Origin: Gryllotalpicola protaetiae
GTDB taxonomy: Bacteria; Actinomycetota; Actinomycetes; Actinomycetales; Microbacteriaceae
Length of the DNA: 64,000 nucleotides
NCBI RefSeq assembly: GCF_003627055.1
Contig: NZ_CP032624.1
Span: forward strand, 372,001-436,000
Reading direction: 5' to 3'
Made by a program: the position numbers and the translations under genes. The notes under the pieces were generated by a model. That model made no database searches. It was given only the letters and a program-made list of their open reading frames with translations, and was not told the origin of the DNA. Each line of letters begins with the position of its first letter. Position 1 is the first letter of the stretch. Below, one piece after another: positions 1 to 8,412 of this stretch.

Positions 1-702
1 GCCGAGCAGCGACGGGTTCACCGGGTCGCCCACGGTGTCGATGAAGACGAGCAGGATGCCGGCGAAGATGCCCGACCGCGACAGCGGCAGCGTCGTCTTG
101 AAGAACACCGTGCGCTGGTTGCCGTAGAGGTCCTGCGCCGCCTCGAACAGCCGCGGGTCGATGCGCTCGAGCGCGACGTAGATCGGCAGCACCATGAATG
201 CGAGGTCGTTGTAGGCCATGCCGCCGATCACGGCGCCCGGCGTGCCGAGCACGTGCGCGTCGGCGCCGATCAGGTGCAGGTTCCTCAGGAACGAGAGCAC
301 CGGCCCCTGACCGCCGAGCAGGAAGACCCACATGTTGGTGCGGATGATGAACGACACGAAGAACGACAGCATCACGAGCAGCAGCAGCGGATTCTTCCAC
401 CTGGCGCTTGCTCGGAAGGCGAGGAAGTACGCGACGGGGTACGCGACGACGATCGTGATGAACGTCGCCGTCGCACCGAAGAGCAGCGAGCGGCCGAGGA
501 ACAGCAGGTAGTTAACGTCCGCGCCGACGAAGAGCTCGCGGTAGATCCCGAAGTTCCAGGTCAGCGTGTAGCCCTGGTCGAGGTTGCCCGTCATGAGCGA
601 GACGAGCAGCTGGCTGATCAGCGGGATGAGGAACAGCACGATGAGCCACAGCGAGCCCACCCCACCCAGCAGATAGGGAGTCGCGTACTTCCTCAGCTTC
701 AT
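1..702 (-). CDS. potB: Spermidine/putrescine-type ABC transporter permease (PotB-like), 3' end outside window
   Basis: Inner-membrane permease of a polyamine ABC importer; it forms the translocation path and docks the ATPase. The visible 234 residues begin MKLRKYATPYLLGG and show several hydrophobic segments, followed by the EAA-type loop (EAAQDLYGN, then a conserved G) that contacts the ATPase. The start at 702 overlaps the stop of the binding-protein gene in an ATGA, so the two are translationally coupled. The reading frame runs off the left window edge; a second permease (PotC-like) would be expected beyond it. Family assignment rests on the EAA loop and on the two polyamine-type partners upstream. 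Substrate is inferred, not shown. Confidence 0.9.
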   Translation of the reverse strand, partial: MKLRKYATPYLLGGVGSLWLIVLFLIPLISQLLVSLMTGNLDQGYTLTWNFGIYRELFVGADVNYLLFLGRSLLFGATATFITIVVAYPVAYFLAFRASARWKNPLLLLVMLSFFVSFIIRTNMWVFLLGGQGPVLSFLRNLHLIGADAHVLGTPGAVIGGMAYNDLAFMVLPIYVALERIDPRLFEAAQDLYGNQRTVFFKTTLPLSRSGIFAGILLVFIDTVGDPVNPSLLG

Positions 703-1940
703 GACTGGACGATCGGGTTGAACACGTCCTGCCACTTGTCGTAGTCGGCGCGGTCCTTGAACACGTAGTACTCGTGGGACTTCGCGAGCACGTCAGCCGA
801 GGGGAACACGAGCGGGCTGTTCGCCACATCTGGGTCGTCGAGGGTGTTGAGGATGTAGTCCTTGGCCGCCGGCACGGGGCAGACGTAGTTGACGTAGTCC
901 TCGACCGCGCCCGCGACTTCTGGCTGGTAGTAGTAGTCCATCCACGTCAGCGCATCGACGGGGTTCTGTGCCGTGATCGGGATGCACATGTTGTCGTGCC
1001 ACATGATCTGGCCTTCGGTCGGCGTGACGAACTTGATCTCGTCGTGGCCGCCGGCCTGCACCTGGTAGATGTCGCCGGACCAGGCCTGGCTGATCCAGAT
1101 GTCGCCGTTCTGCAGGGCATCCGTGTAACCCTGGTCGTAGAACTTCGCGATGTTCGGCTTGAGCTTCTCGAGCCAGTCCTTCGCCTTCGCCCAGTCGGCC
1201 TGCGTCGCCGTCGCCGGATCGGCTCCGACCGCGAGCAGCGCGGCGTTGCCGAGCTCGGTCGTGTCGGAGAACAGGCCGATCTTGCCCTTGAACTTCGGAT
1301 CGAGCAGGTCGGCGAAGCTCGTGATCGGGCCGCCCGTGAGCTTCTCGTTGTATGCGAGGCCGGTGAAGCCGGTCTGCCACACCATGGTGTGCGCTGCGCC
1401 GGGGTCGTAGCTCGGCGAGAGCACGGTGCGATCCGCGTTCGCCTTGAAGTTCGGGATCTTGGTCTGGTCGAGCTGCACGAGCCAGGCGTTGTTCAGCAGC
1501 TCGGTGAGCTCCCACCCGTTCGTGATGACGATCAGGTCGTACCCGGTCGACTGGTCCGCCTTGAGCAGCGGTGAGATCTTGGCGTAGAACGAGTCGTTCG
1601 CCTGGATGACCTCCTTGTAGTTGACCTTGATGCCGGTCTTCTTCGTGAAGTCGTCGAGCGACTTGCTCTTCCCGCTGTCGTCCTGGTCGATGTAGAGCGG
1701 CCAGTTCGCGAAGTTCAGCGTGCCCGTCTTCTTGTGGTCTGCCCAGTACTTCGTCCAGTCGGTGACGGGGCCGGATGCGGTGCCCGCCTTCTGCGTGCCC
1801 TGGATTCCGCAGGCGGCGAGCAACGAGCTCAGCGCGACCGCACCGGTCGCCACTCCGGCGCCGCGCAGCATCGCGCGGCGGCTGACGCGCGCCTGGGTGA
1901 GTCCGCGCAGCAGTGCGGGGGTGATGGGCTCGCGATTCAT
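699..1940 (-). CDS. potD: Polyamine-type ABC transporter substrate-binding lipoprotein (PotD-like)
   Basis: Extracellular solute-binding protein of 413 residues that would capture spermidine or putrescine and deliver it to the permease. The N-terminus carries a twin-arginine signal (RR at 21-22, SRRAMLRGAG) and a lipobox LAAC with the lipidated Cys at 44, so it is probably exported folded by Tat and anchored in the membrane. The mature part has the family pattern NFANWPLYIDQD near the start, then KVNYKEVIQANDSFYAKI. ATGA overlaps at both ends join it to the ATPase gene upstream and the permease downstream. Binding proteins of this fold are shared by polyamine and some other organic cation importers, so the ligand remains inferred. 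Confidence 0.93.
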   Translation of the reverse strand: MNREPITPALLRGLTQARVSRRAMLRGAGVATGAVALSSLLAACGIQGTQKAGTASGPVTDWTKYWADHKKTGTLNFANWPLYIDQDDSGKSKSLDDFTKKTGIKVNYKEVIQANDSFYAKISPLLKADQSTGYDLIVITNGWELTELLNNAWLVQLDQTKIPNFKANADRTVLSPSYDPGAAHTMVWQTGFTGLAYNEKLTGGPITSFADLLDPKFKGKIGLFSDTTELGNAALLAVGADPATATQADWAKAKDWLEKLKPNIAKFYDQGYTDALQNGDIWISQAWSGDIYQVQAGGHDEIKFVTPTEGQIMWHDNMCIPITAQNPVDALTWMDYYYQPEVAGAVEDYVNYVCPVPAAKDYILNTLDDPDVANSPLVFPSADVLAKSHEYYVFKDRADYDKWQDVFNPIVQS

Positions 1941-3094
1941 GCGGCCTCCGTTTCAGGGATCGAGGTCGGGTCGTTTGCGGGGATTGCTGAGGGGGGAAGG
2001 AAGAAGGCCTGCGAGGCATCCCATGACACCTCGACGGTGTCGCCTGGGCGGATCACGGTCTCGGTGCCGATGTTCTGCTTGAAGGCGTGCAGCACCGAGC
2101 CCCACGGTGTGATGAGGGCGGCCTCGGTGCTCGCGCCGAGGAAGGTGACCTCGGTGACCGTCGCGGTCGTGCGGTTCGGGCCGGCCGGCGCCGCGGCCCC
2201 GGCGACGAGCGGGAGCAGCTGCAGCTTCTCGGGGCGGATGCCGATCTTCCAGCCGGTGCCGGTCGGCGTCGCCGCGCCGGCGACTGCGACCAGGCCGCCG
2301 TCGGGGAGGCGGGCTCCCGAGGCATCCGTCGTCACCGGCAGCACGTTGCACGTGCCGAGGAACTCGGCCACGAACTGGGTCGCCGGCCGGTCGTAGACGC
2401 GCTGCGGCGCACCGAGGTCCTCGACGTGCCCCTGGTTCATGACGGCGAGGCGATCGGCCATCGACATGGCCTCGCCCTGGTCGTGCGTGACGTAGAGGAA
2501 GGTGATGCCGACCTCGCGCTGGATGCGCTTCAGCTCGACCTGCATGCTCTTGCGGATCTTCGCATCGAGCGCCCCCATGGGCTCGTCGAGCAGCAGCACC
2601 TTGGGATGGTTCACGAGCGCGCGGGCCAGTGCGACGCGCTGCTGCTGGCCGCCGGAGAGCTGCAGCGGGCGGCGAGCGCCGAAGCCGGTGAGACCGACGA
2701 GGTCGAGGTACTCCTGCGCGCGCCGCTCGGCCTCCGCCTTCGCGACGCCCTTGCGGCGCAGGCCGAACGTGACGTTGTCGAGCACCGTCAGATGCGGGAA
2801 CAGCGCATAGCTCTGGAACACGGTGTTGACGTCGCGGCGATGCGGCGGCAGCAGGGTGACGTCTGTGCCCGCGAGGCTGATGCGGCCCGTGGTCGGCAGG
2901 TCGAATCCACCGATCATGCGCAGCGTGGTCGTCTTGCCGCAGCCGGAGGGGCCGAGCAGTGCGAAGAACTCGCCGGCGGCGAGGTCGAGGTCGATGCGCT
3001 CGACGGCGACGGAATCGCCGAAGCGCCGGCTGACGCCGTCGAGCGAGATGGCGGCTTCTGCTGCCGGCGCGGCAGCGGCTTCGGGTGTCGTCAT
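1937..3094 (-). CDS. potA: Polyamine-type ABC transporter ATP-binding protein (PotA-like)
   Basis: 385-residue ATPase that powers the importer. Walker A GPSGCGKT is at 48-55, the Q-loop glutamine at 94, signature LSGGQ at 146-150, Walker B VLLLDE at 166-171 and the switch His at 204; the C-terminal 110 residues form a TOBE-like regulatory domain, as in PotA. It is the first gene of the operon potA-potD-potB, with a 4-nt overlap into potD. A -10-like TAGGAT lies 9 nt upstream of its ATG in the intergenic region shared with the divergent flavoprotein gene, which suggests joint control of uptake and oxidation. Confidence 0.94.
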   Translation of the reverse strand: MTTPEAAAAPAAEAAISLDGVSRRFGDSVAVERIDLDLAAGEFFALLGPSGCGKTTTLRMIGGFDLPTTGRISLAGTDVTLLPPHRRDVNTVFQSYALFPHLTVLDNVTFGLRRKGVAKAEAERRAQEYLDLVGLTGFGARRPLQLSGGQQQRVALARALVNHPKVLLLDEPMGALDAKIRKSMQVELKRIQREVGITFLYVTHDQGEAMSMADRLAVMNQGHVEDLGAPQRVYDRPATQFVAEFLGTCNVLPVTTDASGARLPDGGLVAVAGAATPTGTGWKIGIRPEKLQLLPLVAGAAAPAGPNRTTATVTEVTFLGASTEAALITPWGSVLHAFKQNIGTETVIRPGDTVEVSWDASQAFFLPPSAIPANDPTSIPETEAA

Positions 3095-3148
3095 GGTGAC
3101 GGCATCCTAATCATGCGATTGTTTCGGTTCCAATACATCCAGGCGAAC

Positions 3149-3184
3149 TTGACAACGGAATCGTGACAAATAGTGTCGGGAAGC
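3149..3184 (+). promoter_or_regulatory. Consensus promoter of the FAD oxidoreductase gene
   Basis: A perfect -35 TTGACA (3149-3154) is followed after 16 nt by TAGTGT (3171-3176) as -10; the ATG at 3185 lies 8 nt further on. This predicts a transcript starting at or within about 2 nt of the start codon. The longer GTG start at 3173 would lie inside the -10 box and is therefore unlikely. Confidence 0.7.
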
Positions 3185-4612
3185 ATGCGGAATCCATTGT
3201 TCGGGCGCGGCAGCGACATCGTCTTCGAACGTCAGGCGCCTGAGCCGGGCGTGATTTCGCACGCGCTGGAGGGCACTGAGCACCGGGTGTTCTGGCTCGA
3301 CGATGCGAGAGATCGCACAGTTTATCCGACGCTGTCTGCGTGGCTGGATGTCGATCTGGCCGTCGTCGGCGGCGGTTATCTCGGCCTGTGGTCGGCCATC
3401 AAGGCGAAGCAGCGCAACCCCGACGCGCGCGTCGCGCTGCTCGAGGGGCAGACCATCGGCTGGGCCGCGTCGGGCCGGAACGGCGGGTTCGTCGAGGCGA
3501 GCCTGACGCACGGCGAGGTGAACGGCGGCAACCGGTGGCCGAAGGAGCTCGACACCCTGAACCGGCTCGGACTCGAGAATCTCGAGGCGATGGAGCGTGC
3601 GGTCGCCGAGCTCGGCCTCGACTGCGAATGGGAGCACAACGGGTCGATCGACGTCGCGCTGGAAGAGCACCAGCTCGGCTGGATCGAGCCATCGAAGGCC
3701 GGATTCCTCGACCAGTCCGCCGTGCAGGCCGAGGTGCATTCCCCCACCTATCTGGGCGGCCGGCCTTACCGCGACACCGCCCTCGTGCACCCGGCGAAGC
3801 TCGCGAAGGAGCTCGCCAGGGTCGCGGCCTCACTCGGCGTCGAGGTGTTCGAGAACTCGCTCGTCGACGAGCTCTACGACGAGAACGGGGCGGTGACGCT
3901 CACGACCGCGCGCGCCGGCGTGCGAGCCGCGCAGGTGGTGCTCGCGACGAACGCGTTCTCGCCGCTGCTCAAGCGGTACCGGCTCTACACCGTGCCGGTA
4001 TACGACTATGTGCTGATGACCGAGCCGCTGTCGGCCGAGCAGAGCGCGTCGATCGGGTGGCAGGGGCGGCAGGGCATGGCCGACCTCGCGAACCAGTTCC
4101 ACTACTACCGGTTGACGGCCGACAATCGCATCCTATTCGGCGGCTACGACGCGATCTATCACTTCGGGCGCGACGTGCACGTGTCGTATGAGGAGCGCGA
4201 CGAGACGTTCCGCACCCTCGCCTCGCATTTCTTCACGACGTTCCCGCAGCTCGAGGGGCTGCGCTTCACGCACCGCTGGGCGGGCGCGATCGACACGTCG
4301 AGCCAGTTCTGCGCGTTCTACGGGCTCGACCTCGGCGGCCGGGTCGCCACGGCGGCGGGATTCACCGGGCTCGGCGTCGGGGCGACGCACTTCGCGGCCG
4401 AGGTGCTGCTCGACCGGCTGGCCGGGCTCACCACCGAGCGCACCGAGCTCGAGATGGTCCGGCGCAAGCCGCTGCCGTTCCCGCCCGAGCCGTTCGCAAT
4501 GGCCGGAATCGCGGCGACCCGCTGGGCGATGGACCGCGCCGACCACAACTACGGTCGCCGCAACCTGCTGCTCAAGACCCTCGACGCCATGGGGCTGGGG
4601 TTCGACAGCTGA
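3185..4612 (+). CDS. FAD-dependent amine oxidoreductase (DAO superfamily, PuuB-like)
   Basis: 475-residue flavoprotein of the D-amino-acid oxidase/glycine oxidase superfamily. The dinucleotide-binding segment VVGGGYLGLW is near residues 60-70 and the FAD-contacting SGRNGGF at 96-102; a C-terminal FAD closure (TAAGFTGLGVG) is also present. Members next to polyamine transporters oxidise gamma-glutamyl-putrescine or related amines, and here the gene is divergent from potADB, 90 bp away. The promoter geometry argues for the ATG at 3185 rather than the upstream GTG. The alternative is a general sarcosine/glycine-type oxidase; the polyamine role comes from context. Confidence 0.85.
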   Translation: MRNPLFGRGSDIVFERQAPEPGVISHALEGTEHRVFWLDDARDRTVYPTLSAWLDVDLAVVGGGYLGLWSAIKAKQRNPDARVALLEGQTIGWAASGRNGGFVEASLTHGEVNGGNRWPKELDTLNRLGLENLEAMERAVAELGLDCEWEHNGSIDVALEEHQLGWIEPSKAGFLDQSAVQAEVHSPTYLGGRPYRDTALVHPAKLAKELARVAASLGVEVFENSLVDELYDENGAVTLTTARAGVRAAQVVLATNAFSPLLKRYRLYTVPVYDYVLMTEPLSAEQSASIGWQGRQGMADLANQFHYYRLTADNRILFGGYDAIYHFGRDVHVSYEERDETFRTLASHFFTTFPQLEGLRFTHRWAGAIDTSSQFCAFYGLDLGGRVATAAGFTGLGVGATHFAAEVLLDRLAGLTTERTELEMVRRKPLPFPPEPFAMAGIAATRWAMDRADHNYGRRNLLLKTLDAMGLGFDS

Positions 4613-4616
4613 CCAC

Positions 4617-4684
4617 CGCACGATTCGTCACCAAACGCACGCTTCGTCACCCGGAATCCCGCATTCGATGTGACGAATCGTGCG
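4617..4684. repeat. Intergenic palindromic element, copy A (direct, direct, inverted units)
   Basis: Three 15-nt units lie between two convergent genes: CGCACGATTCGTCAC (4617-4631), a second direct unit differing only at one base (CGCACGCTTCGTCAC, 4636-4650), and a perfect inverted copy of the first (4670-4684). Folding would give a 15-bp stem. Related elements with the same CGCACG(A/C)TT core but a different flank occur near 7339 and 24624. Confidence 0.75.
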
Positions 4685-4701
4685 TTCCATGCCGCGACGG
4701 T

Positions 4702-5148
4702 TCAGCAATCGCAGGTGATGATCCCGTCGACCGGCGCCGTCAGCGGGTCCTTGGCTCGCACGACGGGCCCGTGGTCGTCTTCGACCGGGTAGCCCTCGCG
4801 CGCCCAGTACTCGAAGCCGCCGATCATCTCCTTGACCTGGTAGCCGAGCTTCGCGAACTCGAGAGCCGCCCGCGTCGACCCGTTGCAGCCCGGCCCCCAG
4901 CAGTACGTCACGACGGGCACGTCGAGCGGGATCTCCTCCGGCGCTCGCGCCGCGATCTGGGCGGTCGGCAGATGCAGCGCTCCGACGATGCGCCCCTGCG
5001 ACCAGGCCGCATCCCCGCGCGAGTCGATCAGCACGAACCGCTCGCCGGCTTCCTGCGCGGCATGCACGTCGGAGGAGTCCGTCTCGAACGCGAGCTTGCC
5101 CGCGAAGTGCGCGATAGCCAGGTCAGTCGAAGTCGCGGTGATCGTCAT
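4702..5148 (-). CDS. Rhodanese-like domain protein
   Basis: 148-residue single rhodanese domain, probably a sulfurtransferase handling persulfide sulfur in the cytoplasm. The active-site loop is C83-W-G-P-G-C-N-G-S-T-R93, with Cys83 in the catalytic position and a second Cys at 88; the protein ends in Cys-Asp-Cys, an unusual extra thiol pair. The start at 5148 is chosen because TACGGT precedes the ATG by 6 nt, fitting the leaderless pattern of this genome. An open frame continues far upstream but is only the shadow of the neighbouring aldo/keto reductase gene. Physiological sulfur donor and acceptor cannot be told. Confidence 0.88.
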   Translation of the reverse strand: MTITATSTDLAIAHFAGKLAFETDSSDVHAAQEAGERFVLIDSRGDAAWSQGRIVGALHLPTAQIAARAPEEIPLDVPVVTYCWGPGCNGSTRAALEFAKLGYQVKEMIGGFEYWAREGYPVEDDHGPVVRAKDPLTAPVDGIITCDC

Positions 5149-5210
5149 GATCGAACCGTACGTCGCGCGCGGCCCCGCCCCGAGACGCCAATCCCGATCA
5201 AGTGGCACAC

Positions 5211-6299
5211 CTAGTACCGCGTCGCGCTCTGCTCCAGCATCGGGAAGCGCGCGTGCGCGACGCCGTTCACGCTCGCGCCGTTGAACTGGAGCATCGGCGC
5301 GAGGTGACGGTTGTTCTCGATTGGGAACGGGAGATGGGGTGCGGATGCCTCGTCGAGAGCCCTCCGCGCATCGGCAGGCAGTTCGAACCGAAGCGACGCC
5401 AGGTTCGCCTCGAGCTGATGCATCGTGCGCGCGCCGAGCAGTGTCGAAGTTATCCCGGCGCTCCCTCGCACCCAGGCGAGGGCGACGGTCGCGGCTGGCG
5501 CCCCGAGCTCTGCCGCGACCGAGTTGAGGGCGTCGATCACCGGATAGTCGGCGCTGCTCGGCGCCCCGACGAGCTCGCCGCGAGCGGTGTCGACGTGCTC
5601 CCCGACCCTCGCCGACGAGAACTTCCCGCTCAGCCACCCGCTCTTGAGCGGCCCCCACGCGAGCGCCCCGAGACCGAGGTCGTCGGCCATCGGCAGCAGC
5701 TCGGCCTCGCCGGTGCGCTCGAGCAGCGAGTACTCGAGCTGAAGCCCGACGATCGGCGCCCATCCCCGGAACGACGCGGTGAGCGCCGCCGCTGCGGTCG
5801 ACCAGGCCGGAACGTCGGAGAAGCCGAGGTAGCGCACCTTCCCCGCTGTGACGAGATCGTCCAGAGCGCGCAGCGTCTCCTCCCGAGGAGTCACCGCGTC
5901 GAAGTTGTGCAGCCAGTAGACATCGACGTAGTCCGTACGCAGACGTCGCAGGGAATCCTCGAGCTGATGCAGGATCGCCTTGCGGCTCGCTCCCCCGCCG
6001 TTCGGGTCGCCCGTGTGCAGATTCGCGAAGAACTTCGTGCCGACGACGAGCCGATCCCGCAGCGCTCCGCGCGCAGAGAGCCAGTCGCCGACGATGGCCT
6101 CGCTGTGCCCGTTCGTGTAGATGTTGGCGGTGTCGATCGAGTTGCCGCCCGCGTCGACATAGCGATCGAGCATGGCGACGGATGCCTCGACCGAAGCTCC
6201 CCACCCGTTGTCCTCGCCGAAGGTCATGGTGCCGAGCGTCGCGGGGCTGAGGTGCAGGCCGGAGCGGCCCAGGGTGACGTAGTCGTTCAATTCGGTCAT
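5211..6299 (-). CDS. Aldo/keto reductase
   Basis: 362-residue NADPH-type aldo/keto reductase of the TIM-barrel superfamily. The catalytic tetrad is visible: Asp56, Tyr61 (SIDTANIY), Lys89 (VVGTKFF) and His131 (VYWLHNFD). The motif GKVRYLGFSDVPAW and the closing segment ITSTLLGARTMHQLEAN are typical of the YajO/Tas-like branch that reduces aldehydes and ketones. The start MTELNDYVTLGRSG matches family N-termini; the longer open frame upstream overlaps the regulator promoter. It is divergent from an AraC-type regulator 110 bp away, which probably controls it. Natural substrate unknown. Confidence 0.92.
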   Translation of the reverse strand: MTELNDYVTLGRSGLHLSPATLGTMTFGEDNGWGASVEASVAMLDRYVDAGGNSIDTANIYTNGHSEAIVGDWLSARGALRDRLVVGTKFFANLHTGDPNGGGASRKAILHQLEDSLRRLRTDYVDVYWLHNFDAVTPREETLRALDDLVTAGKVRYLGFSDVPAWSTAAAALTASFRGWAPIVGLQLEYSLLERTGEAELLPMADDLGLGALAWGPLKSGWLSGKFSSARVGEHVDTARGELVGAPSSADYPVIDALNSVAAELGAPAATVALAWVRGSAGITSTLLGARTMHQLEANLASLRFELPADARRALDEASAPHLPFPIENNRHLAPMLQFNGASVNGVAHARFPMLEQSATRY

Positions 6300-6409
6300 G
6301 ACCTCAGCCTGCGCACGATCCGGTGCGGGTCCTAGATCGATCCGCGCGCGCTCTTGCCTGATCCGCTCACCGGGACGCGATTCGGGCATTGGCGTGCTTG
6401 ACTCGCTCC

Positions 6410-7309
6410 GTGACCGCCCTCGAGTCCCTGCGCGAGCTCGTCGCCGCACGCGCGCCGCAGCCCGCGACCCCGACCTGGGTCGATGGCATGTCGCTGTTCC
6501 GCACGACCACGCCGACCCAGCCTCTCGGCGGCATCGCGCGGGCGAACCTCGCCCTCGTGCTGCGCGGCGCGAAGCGCTCGTCACTCGGCGAGCAGGTCTA
6601 CGACTACCGCGCCGGTCAGTTCCTGATCGTGACGGTCGACCTTCCGCTGACCTCGCAGATCACCGAGGCCTCGCCCCGGCATCCGTTCGTCGCACTTGGC
6701 ATGCCGCTGCAGCCGGAGATCGTCTCGGCCCTGATGCTCGAGTCCGACGGCACGGCCCGCCGCATCGCCTCAGAGCGCGAGCAGCCCGGTCTCGCGGTGA
6801 GCGATGCGGACGACGATCTGCTCGGCGCGATCGAACGGCTGCTTCGGCTCGCCGACAGACCGCTCGACTACAGGCTCCTCGCGCCAGGCGTCAAGCGCGA
6901 GATCCACTGGCGCCTGCTCTCCGGCCCGCAAGGCGGCCTCGTACGCCAATTCGGTCTGCCCGACTCGCGGCTGAGCCTCGTAGGCAAGGCCGTCGGCTGG
7001 CTGCGCGCCAACCTCGACGCCCCGTTGCGCGCCGACGACCTCGCCGCCCGACTCGGGCTGAGCGTCTCGAGCCTCAACCGCTACTTCCGCGCGATCACCG
7101 GCATGAGCCCGCTGCAGTACCAGAAGGCCTTGCGGCTGCAGCAGGCACGCCTCGAGCTGCTCGCCGCCCCGGGCGACATCGCCAGGGTCGGCCACGCCGT
7201 CGGCTACCAGTCGCTCTCGCAGTTCAGCCGCGAGTACCGGCGGATGTTCGGCGCCCCGCCGTCTGAAGACGCCGCGCGACTGCAGACCGCCGAGCTCGGC
7301 GCAGAGTGA
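6410..7309 (+). CDS. AraC-family transcriptional regulator
   Basis: 299-residue activator-type regulator with an N-terminal effector domain of the AraC_N type (about residues 20-160) and a C-terminal pair of helix-turn-helix motifs (about 185-290; LAARLGLSVSSLNRYFRAITGMSPLQ is not quoted in full, but LGLSVSSLNRYFRAITG is diagnostic). The GTG start at 6410 gives the usual family N-terminus (MTALESLRELVAAR). Divergence from the aldo/keto reductase gene is the common arrangement for this subfamily, whose members often sense small carbonyl or aromatic compounds. Effector unknown. Confidence 0.9.
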   Translation: MTALESLRELVAARAPQPATPTWVDGMSLFRTTTPTQPLGGIARANLALVLRGAKRSSLGEQVYDYRAGQFLIVTVDLPLTSQITEASPRHPFVALGMPLQPEIVSALMLESDGTARRIASEREQPGLAVSDADDDLLGAIERLLRLADRPLDYRLLAPGVKREIHWRLLSGPQGGLVRQFGLPDSRLSLVGKAVGWLRANLDAPLRADDLAARLGLSVSSLNRYFRAITGMSPLQYQKALRLQQARLELLAAPGDIARVGHAVGYQSLSQFSREYRRMFGAPPSEDAARLQTAELGAE

Positions 7310-7338
7310 CGGGTGGCTGCGCCCGACCTCGGCGGCCG

Positions 7339-7410
7339 CGCGTAGGCACCGCGCGTAAAGCGCACGATTGCGCGTACGCGTAGCCGGGTTTCGGTAGGAG
7401 CAATCCTGCG
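7339..7410. repeat. Intergenic palindromic element, copy C (degenerate)
   Basis: Between convergent genes. A direct unit CGCACGATTGCGCGTACG (7361-7378) preceded by GTAAAG is followed by an inverted, diverged unit at 7394-7410 whose reverse complement reads CGCAGGATTGCTCCTAC. Core and layout match copies at 4617 and 24624, but the arms have drifted. Confidence 0.55.
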
Positions 7411-7415
7411 AAATA

Positions 7416-7441
7416 GGTTCGGGCCCTAGCGCCCGAGAACC
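7416..7441. terminator. Hairpin between convergent genes
   Basis: GGTTCGGGC (7416-7424) can pair with GCCCGAGAACC (7431-7441) around the 6-nt loop CCTAGC, with a 2-nt bulge. It sits 34 nt beyond the LLM gene stop, with no strong T-run. It may end transcription from one or both sides. Confidence 0.5.
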
Positions 7442-7475
7442 GGAACGCGCGCGTCCCCACCCCGAGCGCAGTCCG

Positions 7476-8396
7476 TCACGCGAAGTGCGGCATGACCTCC
7501 GACGCGACGAGGTCGAGCTGCTCGACCTCGCCGATGTCCCACAGCTGGAAGTACACGCGACTGATGCCGAACTCGGTGAGGCGGCCGATCTGGTCGACCA
7601 GCTGCTGGGGGCTGCCATACCAGCCCGATTCGGCGAGCTCGGCCGGGTCGCGGCCGATCCGCTGCGCGAGGGCGGATGCTTCGGCTTCCGTCGTCCCGAC
7701 CGCCAGCGTGCGCGCGACCGAGTAGACCAGCGACTCGGGGTCACGGCCCGCCGCCTCGGCCGTGGCGCGCACCCGCTCGACGTTGGTCTTGAGCGCGGCG
7801 TCCGCCGTGAAGTTGGTGTTGTACTCCGCCGCGTACTTCACCGCGAGCGCGGGAGTCTTCGACGCGCCGCTGCCGCCGATGATGATCGGAACAGGGTGCT
7901 GCACCGGCTTGGGCAGCGCGGGCGAGTCGACGATCCGGTAGTGCTCGCCGGAGTACGAGAACCGCTCGCCGGTCGGCGTGTTCCACAGTCCGGTGATGAC
8001 GTCGAGCTGCTCTTCGAACGCGCCGAACTTCTTCGCGGGGAACGGGACACCGTAGGCCGTGTGCTCCGCCTCGAACCAGCCGGCGCCGAGGCCCAGCTCG
8101 ACACGGCCACCCGACATGTCGTCGACCTGTGCGACCTGGATCGCGAGCAGCCCGGGGTGACGGAACGTCGCCGAGGTCACGAGGGTTCCGAGCCGGATCC
8201 GCGAGGTCTCCCGGGCGAGCGCACCGAGCGTCACCCAGGAATCGGTGGGCCCAGGGAGGCCATCGCCGCTCATGGCGAGGTAGTGATCGCTGCGGAAGAA
8301 GGCGTCGTAGCCGAGCGCCTCACCCTTCTGCGCGACGGCGAGCTGGGTCTCGTAGGTGGCGCCCTGCTGGGGCTCGATGAAGATCCTGAAGTCCAC
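7476..8396 (-). CDS. LLM-class (F420-dependent type) oxidoreductase
   Basis: 306-residue TIM-barrel luciferase-like monooxygenase family protein of the branch that in actinobacteria generally uses coenzyme F420 (or FMN). Diagnostic stretches are GLGAGWFEAEHTAYGVPFP, the HPVPIIIGGSGASKTPALA phosphate-binding region, and the N-terminal barrel strand with FRSDHYL. The start is a GTG at 8396 placed 6 nt after a TAGGCT -10 that is part of a palindrome shared with the divergent gene at 8419. Substrate cannot be deduced; members act on diverse small molecules. Confidence 0.9.
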   Translation of the reverse strand: MDFRIFIEPQQGATYETQLAVAQKGEALGYDAFFRSDHYLAMSGDGLPGPTDSWVTLGALARETSRIRLGTLVTSATFRHPGLLAIQVAQVDDMSGGRVELGLGAGWFEAEHTAYGVPFPAKKFGAFEEQLDVITGLWNTPTGERFSYSGEHYRIVDSPALPKPVQHPVPIIIGGSGASKTPALAVKYAAEYNTNFTADAALKTNVERVRATAEAAGRDPESLVYSVARTLAVGTTEAEASALAQRIGRDPAELAESGWYGSPQQLVDQIGRLTEFGISRVYFQLWDIGEVEQLDLVASEVMPHFA

Positions 8397-8402
8397 GAGC
8401 CG

Positions 8403-8412
8403 AGCCTAGGCT
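8403..8412. promoter_or_regulatory. Palindromic double -10 box for divergent leaderless genes
   Basis: AGCCTAGGCT is a perfect 10-bp palindrome. Read on the + strand it gives TAGGCT (8407-8412), 6 nt before ATG 8419; on the - strand TAGGCT (8408-8403), 6 nt before GTG 8396. Both genes would thus have leaderless transcripts from overlapping -10 elements. Confidence 0.65.

Noticed and set aside
3173-3175. GTG start for the FAD oxidoreductase
   Set aside because: It lies inside the TAGTGT -10 box of a consensus promoter, so it would not be transcribed.
5149-6204. Upstream extension of the rhodanese frame to about 500 residues
   Set aside because: It runs same-strand but out of frame through the aldo/keto reductase gene, with Arg-rich, low-complexity translation and no domain; the rhodanese has its own promoter-like box at its ATG.
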